Assembly: GCA_963662815.2 (NCBI GenBank) | Contig: CAXXWA010000037.1 | Span: forward strand, 124,001 to 188,000 | Reading direction: 5' to 3' | Source of the DNA: JAPPHA01 sp963662815 | GTDB taxonomy: Bacteria; Pseudomonadota; Alphaproteobacteria; Rhodobacterales; Rhodobacteraceae | Length of the DNA stretch: 64,000 nt | Shown here: positions 26,835-36,112 of the stretch, piece after piece | Numbering within the stretch: position 1 is the first letter of the stretch | Layout of the letters: each line of letters begins with the position of its first letter | Made by a program: the position numbers and the translations under genes | Notes under the pieces: model-generated | What the model saw: the letters and a program-made list of their open reading frames with translations, nothing else | Database searches by the model: none | Told to the model about the DNA's origin: nothing

Positions 26835-28342
26835 CCCGCCTGGACGAAAATCTGGCGAATGCACGGAGGGCGCTCGACCGTTGGCGTGCCGGGAGCGTCG
26901 GAAACCTGATCGCCGGCGAACGCGTCAAGGCGGCGGACGACACGACATTCGAGACGCTCTCGCCCGTCGACCTCGCGCCGCTTGCCGAGGTGGCGCACGG
27001 CAAGGGTCCGGACGTCGACAGCGCCACACGCGCTGCGAGGACCGCCTTTCCGGAATGGGCGGCGGTGGACGGCCAGTCCAGGAAGCGCCTCCTGCATCGC
27101 ATAGCCGACGCCATCGTTGCCCGCGCAGAGGAGATCGCCCACCTCGAGTGCCTCGATACCGGGCAGGCGCTTCGTTTCATGTCGAAGGCGGCCTTGCGCG
27201 GCGCGGAGAACTTCCGCTTTTTCGCGGACCGGGCGCCGGAGGCCCGGGACGGACGGGTGACTCATGCACCAAACCAGGTGAACATGACATCCCGGTTTCC
27301 GATCGGCCCCGTCGGGGTCATCACGCCGTGGAACACGCCGTTCATGCTCAGCACCTGGAAGATCGCCCCGGCGCTGGCCGCCGGGTGCACGGTCGTGCAC
27401 AAACCCGCGGAACTGTCTCCGCTGACCGCATCGCTGCTTGCGGACATCGCCCTCGAGGCCGGGCTTCCGCCCGGAGTGCTGAACGTCGTGCACGGGTTCG
27501 GCGAGGGTGCGGGCCGGGCGCTGACCGAGCATCCGGACATCCGGGCAATCGGTTTCGTGGGAGAGAGCCGAACCGGCTCGGAGATCATGAGGCAGGGCGC
27601 GGACACGCTCAAGCGCGTGCACTTCGAACTTGGAGGCAAGAATCCGGTCATCGTCTTCGCGGACGCCGACCTCGACCGCGCCGCGGACGCCGCCGCATTC
27701 ATGATCTATTCGCTGAACGGCGAGCGCTGCACATCATCTTCCCGTCTCCTCGTCGAGCGGCAAGTCCACGACGAATTCGTGGACAGAATCGCCGAGAGGG
27801 CGCGGCGGATCAGGGTCGGCCATCCGCTCGATCCGGAGACGGTTGTCGGCCCGCTCATCCACCCCGACCACATGCGGAAGGTCCTCGACTACATCGAGAT
27901 CGGGAAGCGCGAAGGGGCAAAGCTTTTGACCGGCGGAGGCCGGAAGGGCGAAACAGGCTGCTACGTCGAGCCGGCCCTCTTCAGCAATGCAACCAATGAC
28001 ATGCGAATCGCGCAGGAAGAGATTTTCGGTCCCGTCCTGACCGCGATTCCATTCGATGACGAAGCCGAAGCGCTCGATCTCGCGAATGACGTCGCGTTCG
28101 GGCTCAGCGGTTACATCTGGACGAACGACGTCACGCGCGCCTTCCGCGTCTCCGATTGCCTCGAAGCCGGCATGATCTGGGTGAATTCGGAGAACATCCG
28201 GCACTTGCCGACCCCCTTCGGCGGCGCCAAGGCGTCGGGAATCGGCCGGGACGGGGGCGATTGGTCCTTCGACTTCTACATGGAAACCAAGAATGTCGCC
28301 TTCGCGACGTCCGCGCACCGGGCGCCGGGACTCGGGAACTGA
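26831..28342 (+). CDS. hpaE: 5-carboxymethyl-2-hydroxymuconate semialdehyde dehydrogenase
   Basis: 503 residues, an aldehyde dehydrogenase with the catalytic Cys300 in 'NGERCTSSS' and the general-base Glu266 in 'HFELGGKNP'. 'PVGVITPWNTPFMLSTWKIA' and 'GFVGESRTGSEIM' form the NAD pocket, and 'EEIFGPVLTAIPFDDEAEAL' is the usual C-terminal block. In the pathway it oxidises the ring-cleavage semialdehyde to 5-carboxymethyl-2-hydroxymuconate. Its position between hpaF and hpaD supports HpaE over other aldehyde dehydrogenases. Confidence 0.93.
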   Translation: MTRLDENLANARRALDRWRAGSVGNLIAGERVKAADDTTFETLSPVDLAPLAEVAHGKGPDVDSATRAARTAFPEWAAVDGQSRKRLLHRIADAIVARAEEIAHLECLDTGQALRFMSKAALRGAENFRFFADRAPEARDGRVTHAPNQVNMTSRFPIGPVGVITPWNTPFMLSTWKIAPALAAGCTVVHKPAELSPLTASLLADIALEAGLPPGVLNVVHGFGEGAGRALTEHPDIRAIGFVGESRTGSEIMRQGADTLKRVHFELGGKNPVIVFADADLDRAADAAAFMIYSLNGERCTSSSRLLVERQVHDEFVDRIAERARRIRVGHPLDPETVVGPLIHPDHMRKVLDYIEIGKREGAKLLTGGGRKGETGCYVEPALFSNATNDMRIAQEEIFGPVLTAIPFDDEAEALDLANDVAFGLSGYIWTNDVTRAFRVSDCLEAGMIWVNSENIRHLPTPFGGAKASGIGRDGGDWSFDFYMETKNVAFATSAHRAPGLGN

Positions 28343-28346
28343 AGAC

Positions 28347-29333
28347 ATGCCTGTACCGGAGCCTCAACTCCACCCGCCGTTCAACATCGTCAGGCTGAGC
28401 CATGTCGAGTACGCGGTCGCGAACCTCGATGCGAGCCGGGCGTTCTACGCCGACATACTCGGCCTGCAGATTACCGGCGAGTACGGCGACCGGATCCACT
28501 TCAGGGCCATGGAAGAACGCGCCCATCACTCGCTCGTGTTGAAGAAGGGCGCGAGTCCCGGTGCGGGAGCGCTGTCGTTCAAGGTATTCGAAGAGGAAGA
28601 CCTGGACCGTGCAGCAAAGCATCTCCTGGGCATCGGCAGGCCGGTCACCTGGGTCAGCAGACCGCACCAGGGCCGCACGCTTGCGACTGCCGACGTTCAT
28701 GGAATCCCGCTCGAATTCCATTGCAAGATGGAGCGGTTGCCGCCGATCCATCAGGACTACAGGCTGTACAGGGGCGTGCGGCCGCTCCGGATCGACCACG
28801 TCAATGCGTTTTCTCCCAACGTGGACGAGAGCGTGGCGTTTTATGCGAGGCTCGGATTTCGCGTCACGGAATACACCGAGGACGAGAAATCCGGAGCGTT
28901 GTGGGCGGCATGGATGCACCGCAAGGGCAACGTCCACGATGTCGCGTTCACCAACGGCACGGGTCCGAGGCTGCACCACGTGGCATACTGGGTGCCGACG
29001 CCGATGAACATCATCGATCTCCTCGACCTCATGGCGTCAGCCGGCTACGTCGACAACATCGAACGCGGCCCCGGACGGCACGGGATTTCGAACGCGCTGT
29101 TTCTCTACATTCTCGATCCGGACGGCCACAGGATCGAAATCTACTGTTCGGACTACCAGACCGTCGACCCTGACCACGAACCGATCCGATGGGAACTCAA
29201 GGATCCGCAACGCCAGACCCTTTGGGGCGCCCCGGCGCCGCGCAGCTGGTTCGAACACGGAACCGGTTTCGCCGGCGTATCGGCGCGCGCACCCGACCTG
29301 GACGCGCTTCCGATAATCGCGCCCGACCGCTGA
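28347..29333 (+). CDS. hpaD: 3,4-dihydroxyphenylacetate 2,3-dioxygenase (vicinal oxygen chelate type)
   Basis: 328 residues with two VOC domains. The metal ligands are His151 ('RIDHVNAF'), His211 ('LHHVAYW') and Glu264 ('HRIEIYCSD'), the two-His-one-carboxylate facial triad of HPCD-type extradiol dioxygenases. The N-terminal VOC repeat starts 'LSHVEYAVANLDASRAFYAD'. It opens the homoprotocatechuate ring next to the hydroxyls using Fe(II) or Mn(II). It starts 4 bp after hpaE. Further pathway genes (HpaG-like, HpaH) lie near 47-48.7 kb. Confidence 0.93.
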   Translation: MPVPEPQLHPPFNIVRLSHVEYAVANLDASRAFYADILGLQITGEYGDRIHFRAMEERAHHSLVLKKGASPGAGALSFKVFEEEDLDRAAKHLLGIGRPVTWVSRPHQGRTLATADVHGIPLEFHCKMERLPPIHQDYRLYRGVRPLRIDHVNAFSPNVDESVAFYARLGFRVTEYTEDEKSGALWAAWMHRKGNVHDVAFTNGTGPRLHHVAYWVPTPMNIIDLLDLMASAGYVDNIERGPGRHGISNALFLYILDPDGHRIEIYCSDYQTVDPDHEPIRWELKDPQRQTLWGAPAPRSWFEHGTGFAGVSARAPDLDALPIIAPDR

Positions 29334-29385
29334 GGGCACGGTTCGACGAAGGGATCCAGCTGCTCCCTTTCCCGTGTTGCGGGCC

Positions 29386-31494
29386 TCAAGCGTTCGCCGC
29401 CGCAATGATCGCATCGCGGGTGATCGGCAGATTGCGCACCCGAACCCCCAGTGCCGCCCGTACCGCATTGCATACTGCCGCGCCTGTCGGTCCCTGCGAG
29501 ATTTCCCCTGCGCCCAGCGGCAGAGCACCGGCGCGCTCGACAAGCACTACCGACAAACGCGGAACCTCGCTGAACTTCAGGATGGGATAGTCCGTCCACG
29601 ATCCCGCAGTGGCCGACACTCCGTCCACCTGCACGGCCTCCTTCAGGGTCCAGCTCATCGACTGCAACATGCCGCCCTCGACCTGGTTCCTGACCCCGTC
29701 GGGACTGACGGCCTCTCCTACATCCGCGACCGCGCAGGCGTCCGTCACGCGCACGTCTCCATCAACCTCGACGCGCACCATTACGGCGCAGTAGCCGGAA
29801 GTGCCCTTGTAGCGCGCAAAGCCCAGCCCCCATCCTGCACCATCCGGCAGCGGAACCGCGCGCGCATCCCGAGTTTCGGCATCAATGCGTTCGAGAACGT
29901 CCCGCGAGCGCCGGTCGCCCAGGTGCTTCAGGCGGAAGTCCAGGGGCGGCACGCCGATGTCGTGGGCGATGTCATCCATCAGGCTCTCGATGGCAATCAC
30001 GTTGTTGTAGGCGCCGAGCGAACGCAGCGAGGAAGACCGGTAGGGCAGGTCATGAACAAGGCGCCTTCGCACGCGCACGTCACCCACCCTGTAGGTCGGC
30101 ATCGCGTTTCGGTCGGCGCCGCCACCCCGAGCCAAGGGTAGGTCGGCGGCGCGCGCGGGCCGAACCGGCTTCGCCAGGTAGGCTGCAGCCCGCAGATTGG
30201 GTGTGCCGCCGGCTCCCGGACGGTTCGAGTGGGGAGCCGAACTCACCATGACGTCGACGGCAGTGAGAACGTTGTCCGGTCCGAGAAGCGCGCGGACCCT
30301 GGTCGCCATGGCGGCGCCCATCGGCGCTGCGCGGAACTCGTCGTCGCGCGACCAGACGACCTTGACCTGCCGACCAGGCACCGCGCGCGCCATAAGCACC
30401 GCATCGAACGCCGCGTCGTCCGCCCCGTTGTGGCCGTAGCAGCCGGCGCCCGGACCGTGAACGACGCGAATTCTCTCTTCAGCCGTGCCGAGCGCTGCGG
30501 AAATCGCCCTGCGAAGCTGGAACACGCCCTGGCTGTGGGTCCAGACCGTTGCGCTGCCGCGTTCCCAGACCGCAACGGCGGCGGCAGGCCCGATCGAACC
30601 GTGGAAAATGTAGGGACGAGTCACCGTTGTCTCGTACCAATGGCCAATGTTGCGGTTGACGTTGCCGGTATCGACGACGGTGTCGGCGTCTGCCGTCGAA
30701 CCGGCAATGAAGCCGACCGGGTCGACCGCTTCGACAAGCGCCGCCTCCCACGTGCCGTTCTTCCTTGCCCATTCGGCGGCACGCGCCGCAGCAAGCGGTG
30801 CGTCGGCAACGATGCCGACGAAGGAGCCGTCGCGAACGACCTCGACGACGCCGGGACGGTCCCTGAGCGCTTCAAGGTCGAGCGAAACCAGCGCCGAATG
30901 CATGCCGGGCGGATGCACGGGCGCGCCGTGGAGCATGTCCGGGGCGGTCATGTCGTGGACGAAGGGCGAACCGACGAGGCGCTCCTTCAGGTCGATGCGC
31001 GGAATGTCCCGGAAGGTCTTCCAGCGGTCGCCCTCCGCCTTCGGTCTCGCCAGGTCGGCAACCCGGCGCGACAGGTCGGCCGCGGACACGAAATCCAGCA
31101 ACTCCAGGCCGGTCGGCAGGCCGTTTCTCAGGATCTCGCCATCCTCGACCTGCAACTCATGCGGCGGGCAGCCAAGCCGGTCACCGGCGGCGCCAAGCAA
31201 CTGAACCGACAGCGCCGATGCCGCCCAGCGGAGCGCCCGGCCACCGAAGGCGACCGACATGCTGCCCGCGGTGAAGCCCTCGTTCGGCGTCCGGTCGGTG
31301 CGAGCGGTCTGCAATGCAACGGCATCTGGAGATACGCCGAGTTCATCGGCCGCCATCATCAGCAGCGCCGTGGAATTGCCCTGCCCCAGCTCGACCCGCC
31401 CCGACAGAAAGGTCACGCCGCCGTCGGGCAGGATCTCGATCCAGTCCCGCATGAGCGGGGCATCCGCAAGCGGCGGCGGGGCGTCGGCCGTCAT
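29386..31494 (-). CDS. Molybdopterin-dependent hydroxylase large subunit (IorB/NicB-like)
   Basis: About 702 residues. Molybdopterin-binding blocks 'RVELGQGNSTALLMMAADEL', 'NEGFTAGSMSVAFGGRAL' and 'GPGAGCYGHNGADDAAFDAV' are present, and the active-site glutamate lies in 'LPLGAGEISQGPTGAA'. Unlike CoxL-type enzymes it starts directly in the molybdopterin domain, as in isoquinoline 1-oxidoreductase and nicotinate dehydrogenase subunits. Such enzymes hydroxylate carbons beside ring nitrogen or oxidise aldehydes using water. The 2Fe-2S subunit gene precedes it, overlapping the GTG alternative start (31506). No FAD subunit is present, and the electron acceptor is unknown. Confidence 0.9.
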   Translation of the reverse strand: MTADAPPPLADAPLMRDWIEILPDGGVTFLSGRVELGQGNSTALLMMAADELGVSPDAVALQTARTDRTPNEGFTAGSMSVAFGGRALRWAASALSVQLLGAAGDRLGCPPHELQVEDGEILRNGLPTGLELLDFVSAADLSRRVADLARPKAEGDRWKTFRDIPRIDLKERLVGSPFVHDMTAPDMLHGAPVHPPGMHSALVSLDLEALRDRPGVVEVVRDGSFVGIVADAPLAAARAAEWARKNGTWEAALVEAVDPVGFIAGSTADADTVVDTGNVNRNIGHWYETTVTRPYIFHGSIGPAAAVAVWERGSATVWTHSQGVFQLRRAISAALGTAEERIRVVHGPGAGCYGHNGADDAAFDAVLMARAVPGRQVKVVWSRDDEFRAAPMGAAMATRVRALLGPDNVLTAVDVMVSSAPHSNRPGAGGTPNLRAAAYLAKPVRPARAADLPLARGGGADRNAMPTYRVGDVRVRRRLVHDLPYRSSSLRSLGAYNNVIAIESLMDDIAHDIGVPPLDFRLKHLGDRRSRDVLERIDAETRDARAVPLPDGAGWGLGFARYKGTSGYCAVMVRVEVDGDVRVTDACAVADVGEAVSPDGVRNQVEGGMLQSMSWTLKEAVQVDGVSATAGSWTDYPILKFSEVPRLSVVLVERAGALPLGAGEISQGPTGAAVCNAVRAALGVRVRNLPITRDAIIAAANA

Positions 31495-31498
31495 GCCT

Positions 31499-31981
31499 TC
31501 ACCCACGTTTCATGTGCCGCGCCGCATCCTCGACAGCATCTAGAATGCGGGCATGGGCGCCGCAGCGGCACAGGTTCCCATCCAGCGCTTTGGCGATTCC
31601 TGTGCGGTCTGCCTGCACCTGCTCGCCCTCGAGGAATGCCCTGGCCGCCATCAGAATGCCCGGCAGGCAATATCCGCACTGCCCGGCCTGGCGATCCAGA
31701 ACCGCCCTCACAAGCGGATGCGGCGGATCGCCGTCCAGGCCTTCCGCAGTCTCGACCCGCTTGCCTTCGACCTCGCCTGCCGGCATGTCGCAGGACATCA
31801 CCGCCCGCCCGTCAACCATGACGGTGCAGGCGCCGCACGTGCCTTCACCGCAGCCGAAACGCGCAGCCCTGAGATCAAGGGTTTCACGCAGGACGTGAAG
31901 AAGCGGCATCATCGGGTCGACGGCGAAACGCCGCTTTTCACCGTTTACTCTGCAGGACACCTCCCGGATTTCCGGCATCAT
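31499..31981 (-). CDS. 2Fe-2S subunit of molybdenum hydroxylase
   Basis: 160 residues. The plant-type cluster is bound by 'FGCGEGTCGACTVMVDGRAV', then 'MSC'. The second cluster is bound by 'QAGQCGYCLPG' and 'LDGNLCRCGAH'. This two-cluster layout is diagnostic of the small subunits of xanthine dehydrogenase-family enzymes. It is directly upstream of and overlapping the large-subunit reading frame, so the two form one enzyme. N-terminus 'MMPEIREVSCRVNGEK' has no signal peptide, so the enzyme is likely cytoplasmic or delivered with a partner. Confidence 0.93.
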   Translation of the reverse strand: MMPEIREVSCRVNGEKRRFAVDPMMPLLHVLRETLDLRAARFGCGEGTCGACTVMVDGRAVMSCDMPAGEVEGKRVETAEGLDGDPPHPLVRAVLDRQAGQCGYCLPGILMAARAFLEGEQVQADRTGIAKALDGNLCRCGAHARILDAVEDAARHMKRG

Positions 31982-32089
31982 GCATCATCCCCCGCTAACG
32001 CAGTCCGGACATAGCCATCGTCAGGATTTGCCATCGGCGCACGATGTCCGGTCATGAATCGGGCCGCGTCCGCGACCCTGGCGTCGCGA

Positions 32090-32330
32090 TGGTCATGGCC
32101 GAGGGGCGCCATCCGCCCCGGGAGGATTGGCGGCGTTCGCCGCTGATCGCCTCCAGACTTTCCGGACCCGTCTCGCCGAGCGGCTTGTCGGACGGCGCCA
32201 CGATGTCGTTTTCGCGAACGCCCGGTTTCAGATCCTCGCAGATCGCAACGCACACGCCATCAGCCATGCCGGCATAGCGACCAGGCCCGGCAATCTCTTC
32301 GGCACGGCGCTCGATCAGCCCGGAGGACGG
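32090..32330 (-). pseudogene. M24-family peptidase (Xaa-Pro dipeptidase-like) fragment
   Basis: A minus-strand frame contains 'MADGVCVAICEDLKPGVREN', then 'DIVAPSDKPLGETGPESLEA' and 'ISGER', the N-terminal part of the pita-bread domain of M24 proteins often found in aromatic or heterocycle catabolic clusters. Neither the metal-binding Asp/His residues nor the start is intact and the frame diverges afterwards. Confidence 0.5.
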
Positions 32331-32874
32331 CAGGTTCTTTCCGCTCACGCCAACGACACCAGCGCAATTACGATCCGGACTGAACCGGTCGGAGTGCGTT
32401 CGGTGGTGAACTGCGACAGGGCCGAATTCCGGGCCGCAGGGCGAATCTCCACCGGCAACAAGCCCGAAACGGCGCATCCCGTCCCTTTTCCGTTCGCCGA
32501 CACTCGCGCCTGAGACGCCGTGCATGTCGTAGACGCCAATGCCCAGGAGCATCCCGCAATCCGTTGCCTTCCGCGCCTCGCCGGTTCGGCTGAAGCGGTC
32601 TCGGCGCCGGCGATCACGGACGACGCGACGCCCGGAATCGGCCGACCTGCGGCCCCAGGTCGGCAGGCGACCCTCGCGGTTCGGTCGAAGAATCCGCGGA
32701 CACAGGGCAGTCGGCGTCGGCTCTGCGCTGCGCATGTTCATGTTCATGTGCGAAATCCTCATTTGAAACGATCGCTGCGGATCGTTTGCGCTTCGGCCTG
32801 CCGCCGGCGCCAGCCGGCCCCAATGCGATTGTTCGGCACGATTCTCATTCACCTAGGACAGTCGCCGGCCTGGC
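32331..32874. other. Gene-free stretch between hydrolase and M24 fragment
   Basis: No recognisable coding sequence. It probably contains the decayed upstream part of the M24 gene. Confidence 0.4.
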
Positions 32875-33956
32875 TCAGACCCGCAGTTGCGTCGCCATCC
32901 AGTCTGCTGAAGCCGGGCGATACATGTAGGGACGATTATTGGCTACATGCGTGCCGTCCTCGACCATGTTCAGTTCAACGGGACCGGACACCGCACCGGC
33001 CAGTCTTTCTGCGTGATCCGGCGGGATCACCCGATCCAGAGCGCCGCCAACAATGTATGTTGGACACTCGATTCGGTGCGCAACATCGGCAAGATTCATC
33101 CGCCGCGCAACATCTGCAGCCGCATGCTCATTGAATGAATGGCTGCGGGCGATGAAGGCCGCACGGGTCAGGGCGGGCGCGCGCATGAACGCTTCGGAGA
33201 AATCGAAGGGTCCGGTCAGCGAAATGCAGGCCCGCACGCGCCTCTCGAAAGCCGCGGCACGCGGAGCATAGTAGCCGCCCAGGCTGACGCCCCAGAGCCC
33301 GACGCGCTCGGCGTCGACGTCGGTCCTACCTTCAAGCCAGTCAATGACCGAAGAAACCGGCGCCTCGTAGTCAGGCCGGATCGGAAGATCGTATTCCGCT
33401 TCACCCTGTCCCGGACCGTCGAACGCGAGCGTTGCCATGCCCCTGTCGAGGAAAACGTCTCGTTCGTGGACATTTCCTCCTTCGCGCTGTCGAGCCCCAT
33501 GCACATGACGACAACTGCGGGGCTTTGCACGCCGCGCGGCTTGCGAAAGACCCCGGCCAGCCAGGCGTCCTGATACGGGATCGCCACCCTCTCGCCCGGG
33601 GGATCCATTTTCGGCAAGGCCCGGCCATGGGCCGCAGTCGCCAGCTCGTGCGCCTCCCGCATCCGGTCCGGTTCGTGGACGAAGAGGAACTTGCCGAAAT
33701 GATAGCACACGGCGGCGGTGACGAAATGCTCGCCCGCGCTGCGCAGCCGCCCTTCGGCTTCCGCCGCCGCTGCAAGTTCGTCATGGACGCTACCGCGAGC
33801 AACCCATGCCGGACACCATTCGTCCCAGTGCGAGATCGATCCTGTCACGTCCTGGAAATCGGCAAGCGGTACGCCGTTGGCCACCATCCGGTGCGACCAG
33901 TGCGTTGCGGCGGCGGCGATGCGGGGATCCCTTTCGTCATGACCGGCACTCGCCAT
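32875..33956 (-). pseudogene. Alpha/beta hydrolase, frameshifted near 33470
   Basis: Two overlapping frames reconstruct one ~360-residue alpha/beta hydrolase. The first (33956 to ~33470) carries the helical N-terminus and 'VQSPAVVVMCMGLDSAKEEM'. The second (to 32875) carries 'MATLAFDGPGQGEAEYDLPI', the nucleophile elbow 'VGLWGVSLGGYYAPRAAA', and a 'GALDRVIPPDHAERLA' Asp region, plus 'VEDGTHVANN' with the catalytic His. Layout resembles 2,6-dihydroxypseudooxynicotine hydrolase-like C-C hydrolases. A single indel separates the parts, so it is either a recent mutation or a sequencing error. Confidence 0.8.
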
Positions 33957-33959
33957 CCC

Positions 33960-34289
33960 TCACCCCCCGCTCATCAGCTCGCCCCCGTCCGGCACCGGGG
34001 AAATGCCCGGGAGTCGCGACCGGAAGTCCTCGCGCAAGGTCAAGCCAGGCGCGCTGCATCGGTCAGCGACGGCGGAGCCGATCAACCTTGCCGCAACGAT
34101 GCATGCGAAGAACGCCAGGGCGCCCGTCACGGGTGCGGGAACCGCGCCGAACCGAACGAAAACCGCTCCGACCATCCCGCCCCGGCGCGCGCACCCTCGT
34201 CCAGGCGATGCGATCGCGCTCGCGGAAGGCTGGATCGTGACCACCGCTCCGGCCGGCGCAGCGGCAAGCGTGAAGCCAGGCAATTGCAT
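33960..34289 (-). CDS. Small unrecognised protein coupled between GST and hydrolase genes
   Basis: 109 residues. The start codon lies 1 bp after the GST stop and the stop codon 3 bp before the hydrolase start, tight packing that suggests a real gene or the relic of one. The sequence is hydrophobic in the middle ('PVTGALAFFACIVAARLIGS'). The block 'GGMVGAVFVRFGAVPAPVTG' followed by this helix is faintly like the C-terminal part of Asp/Glu or hydantoin racemases, but the similarity is too weak to name it. Could be a truncated enzyme. Confidence 0.4.
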   Translation of the reverse strand: MQLPGFTLAAAPAGAVVTIQPSASAIASPGRGCARRGGMVGAVFVRFGAVPAPVTGALAFFACIVAARLIGSAVADRCSAPGLTLREDFRSRLPGISPVPDGGELMSGG

Positions 34290-34290
34290 G

Positions 34291-35079
34291 CTACGCGACG
34301 ACCTTCTCGACCGTCGAACGCGGCAGTTCGGCCAGATGGGGGTATTTTTCGGTCAGCAGCGATCCATGATAGTATGTCCTGACGAACGGAGCGGTTGCCC
34401 TGATCCGGTCCAGCCACGCAGAAACCGCAGGAAAGTCGTCCCAGACCGGCCCGAGATTGATGTCATCCATCCGGACGATTACCGGCATGATGGCGATGTC
34501 CACGAGACTGATCCTGTCACCCATGATCCAGGCTCCGCCGCTTTCGGCGAGCCAGCGACCCAGCCGCTCCACGCCGCGACGCAGCCGGCCAAGCGCCTCG
34601 TCCATGTCGCTCTTGGGGAAACCGGTTCGCCCCATGCGCATCAGGAATTCGCGGCGCAGCGGCTTGCTGTCGCAAAGCGCCTGGAACTCCTCTTCCGACA
34701 TTGACCGGAAATGCGGCAGGAAGGCGAGGTTGTACGACGGAATGCGCACCGCAGGCGTCGGAACCTCGTCGACGAAGCGCATCATGGCGCGCATCCGTGC
34801 GACGCCCTTGGGATCCTCCGGACGCATCGGCGCGAAATCCGGGAATATGTCCTCAAGGTATTCGAGAATCACCGCGCTGTCGATCACCGGCACTCCGTCA
34901 TGCACCAGCGCAGGCACGACGCCATTCGGGTTGATCGCAAGGTACTCGGGCTTCAGCTGGTCGCCCGAGAACAGATCGAGCTTGTTCTCCTCGAACGCCA
35001 TCCCCTTCGCATGAAGCGCGTACCGGACGCGCTGACTGCAGGTCGATTGGGGCGCGTTGTAAAGGACGAACTCGGCCAT
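34291..35079 (-). CDS. Glutathione S-transferase family protein
   Basis: 262 residues. The thioredoxin-like domain begins 'EFVLYNAPQSTCSQRVRYAL' and continues 'INPNGVVPALVHDGVPVIDS' (the cis-Pro and glutathione-binding Ser/Asp region) and 'AVILEYLEDIFPD'. The C-terminal helical domain has 'GDRISLVDIAIMPVIVRMDD', the N-capping box of GSTs. Its stop is 1 bp before the small ORF and it starts 1 bp after livM stop, so it is co-transcribed with the importer. Pathway GSTs often isomerise or dechlorinate ring-cleavage products. Confidence 0.9.
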   Translation of the reverse strand: MAEFVLYNAPQSTCSQRVRYALHAKGMAFEENKLDLFSGDQLKPEYLAINPNGVVPALVHDGVPVIDSAVILEYLEDIFPDFAPMRPEDPKGVARMRAMMRFVDEVPTPAVRIPSYNLAFLPHFRSMSEEEFQALCDSKPLRREFLMRMGRTGFPKSDMDEALGRLRRGVERLGRWLAESGGAWIMGDRISLVDIAIMPVIVRMDDINLGPVWDDFPAVSAWLDRIRATAPFVRTYYHGSLLTEKYPHLAELPRSTVEKVVA

Positions 35080-35080
35080 T

Positions 35081-36112
35081 TCAGTCCCAGTTCAACACGC
35101 GTGGCAGCTTCCGGTGCCTTGCGAGAGTGCCCACGATGCCGAGCGGAAAGAACATCAGGCAGAGCATCATGATCAGCCCGGTGGCGAGGATGTTGATCTC
35201 GGATGCGCCGAGGGTTGCCACGAAGAACTCGTTGAAGGCCACAATCAGCACCGAGCCGATCACAGGACCCGCGATGGTCCCCTTTCCGCCAAGTATGCAC
35301 ATCAGCACCATGTTCACGCTGACAAGAATGATCAGGAAAATGTTCGGCCGGATATAGGTGAGGTATTCGCCCCATACCGCGCCTGCCATGCCCACGAAGA
35401 AGGCCGAGATCGCAAAGGCCATGACCTTGTAGAACCGCGTGTCGATTCCGGCACTCTCGCTCTTGATCTCGTCCTTCGAGATTGCCCTCAGCCCCAGCCC
35501 GAATTTCGAGTGCTTGATCCGGTACGAAGCCCAGACCGCAAAGGCCGCCATCACGATGAAGGCATAGTAATATGGCAGCTTTGCCCATTCGACCGGCAGG
35601 CTGTTGGCCTTCAGCGCCACACCGGCCGCGCCGCCCACGAATTCCCAGTTTTCGAAGAATATCCGGAAAATCATCACCAGCGCCAGGGAAGAGATGATGA
35701 AGGACGGCCCACGCACGCGGAGCGTGATCAGGCCGATGAGATAACCCAGCGCACCTGCGACAAGCCCGGCGACCGGCGCAAGAATGATCGTGGATATACC
35801 GAGCCGGGCAAACGCCATTCCCGCGAAGTAACCGCCGACCGCAAAGAAAACGTTGTGACCCAGAGAGATGTAGCCCGTGAATCCGCCAAGGACGTTCCAG
35901 CCGGAGGCCATCACCACATAGGAAGCCGTGAACAGGACCAGGTGGATCAGGTAGTTGTAGTTTCCGACGAACTGCAGCGCTGGCAGCGCCAGCAGGACCG
36001 CCATGACGGCTATCGGAAACCACACGGCACGGCTCTTGTCCGCGGCCTGCGCCAGCGTCTCGTTGTATGCGCGGCGTTGTTCTAGAATCTTGTCGGTGTC
36101 GACGGCCGGCAT
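35081..36112 (-). CDS. livM: Branched-chain-type ABC transporter permease
   Basis: 343 residues with about ten hydrophobic segments. 'NVLGGFTGYISLGHNVFFAV' is the LivM motif 'l..GyaGqlSlGha.f' and 'FGLGLRAISKDEIKSESAGI' the cytoplasmic coupling loop 'G.alrAir.de.aA...Gi'. The ATG overlaps the livH stop. Liv-type transporters also import aromatic acids and amides, which fits the surrounding catabolic genes. Confidence 0.93.
   Translation of the reverse strand: MPAVDTDKILEQRRAYNETLAQAADKSRAVWFPIAVMAVLLALPALQFVGNYNYLIHLVLFTASYVVMASGWNVLGGFTGYISLGHNVFFAVGGYFAGMAFARLGISTIILAPVAGLVAGALGYLIGLITLRVRGPSFIISSLALVMIFRIFFENWEFVGGAAGVALKANSLPVEWAKLPYYYAFIVMAAFAVWASYRIKHSKFGLGLRAISKDEIKSESAGIDTRFYKVMAFAISAFFVGMAGAVWGEYLTYIRPNIFLIILVSVNMVLMCILGGKGTIAGPVIGSVLIVAFNEFFVATLGASEINILATGLIMMLCLMFFPLGIVGTLARHRKLPRVLNWD

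Noticed and set aside
32052..32852. 266-codon minus-strand ORF as a full gene
   Set aside because: Only an internal ~60-codon stretch resembles M24 peptidases; the rest matches nothing, so it was called a fragment.
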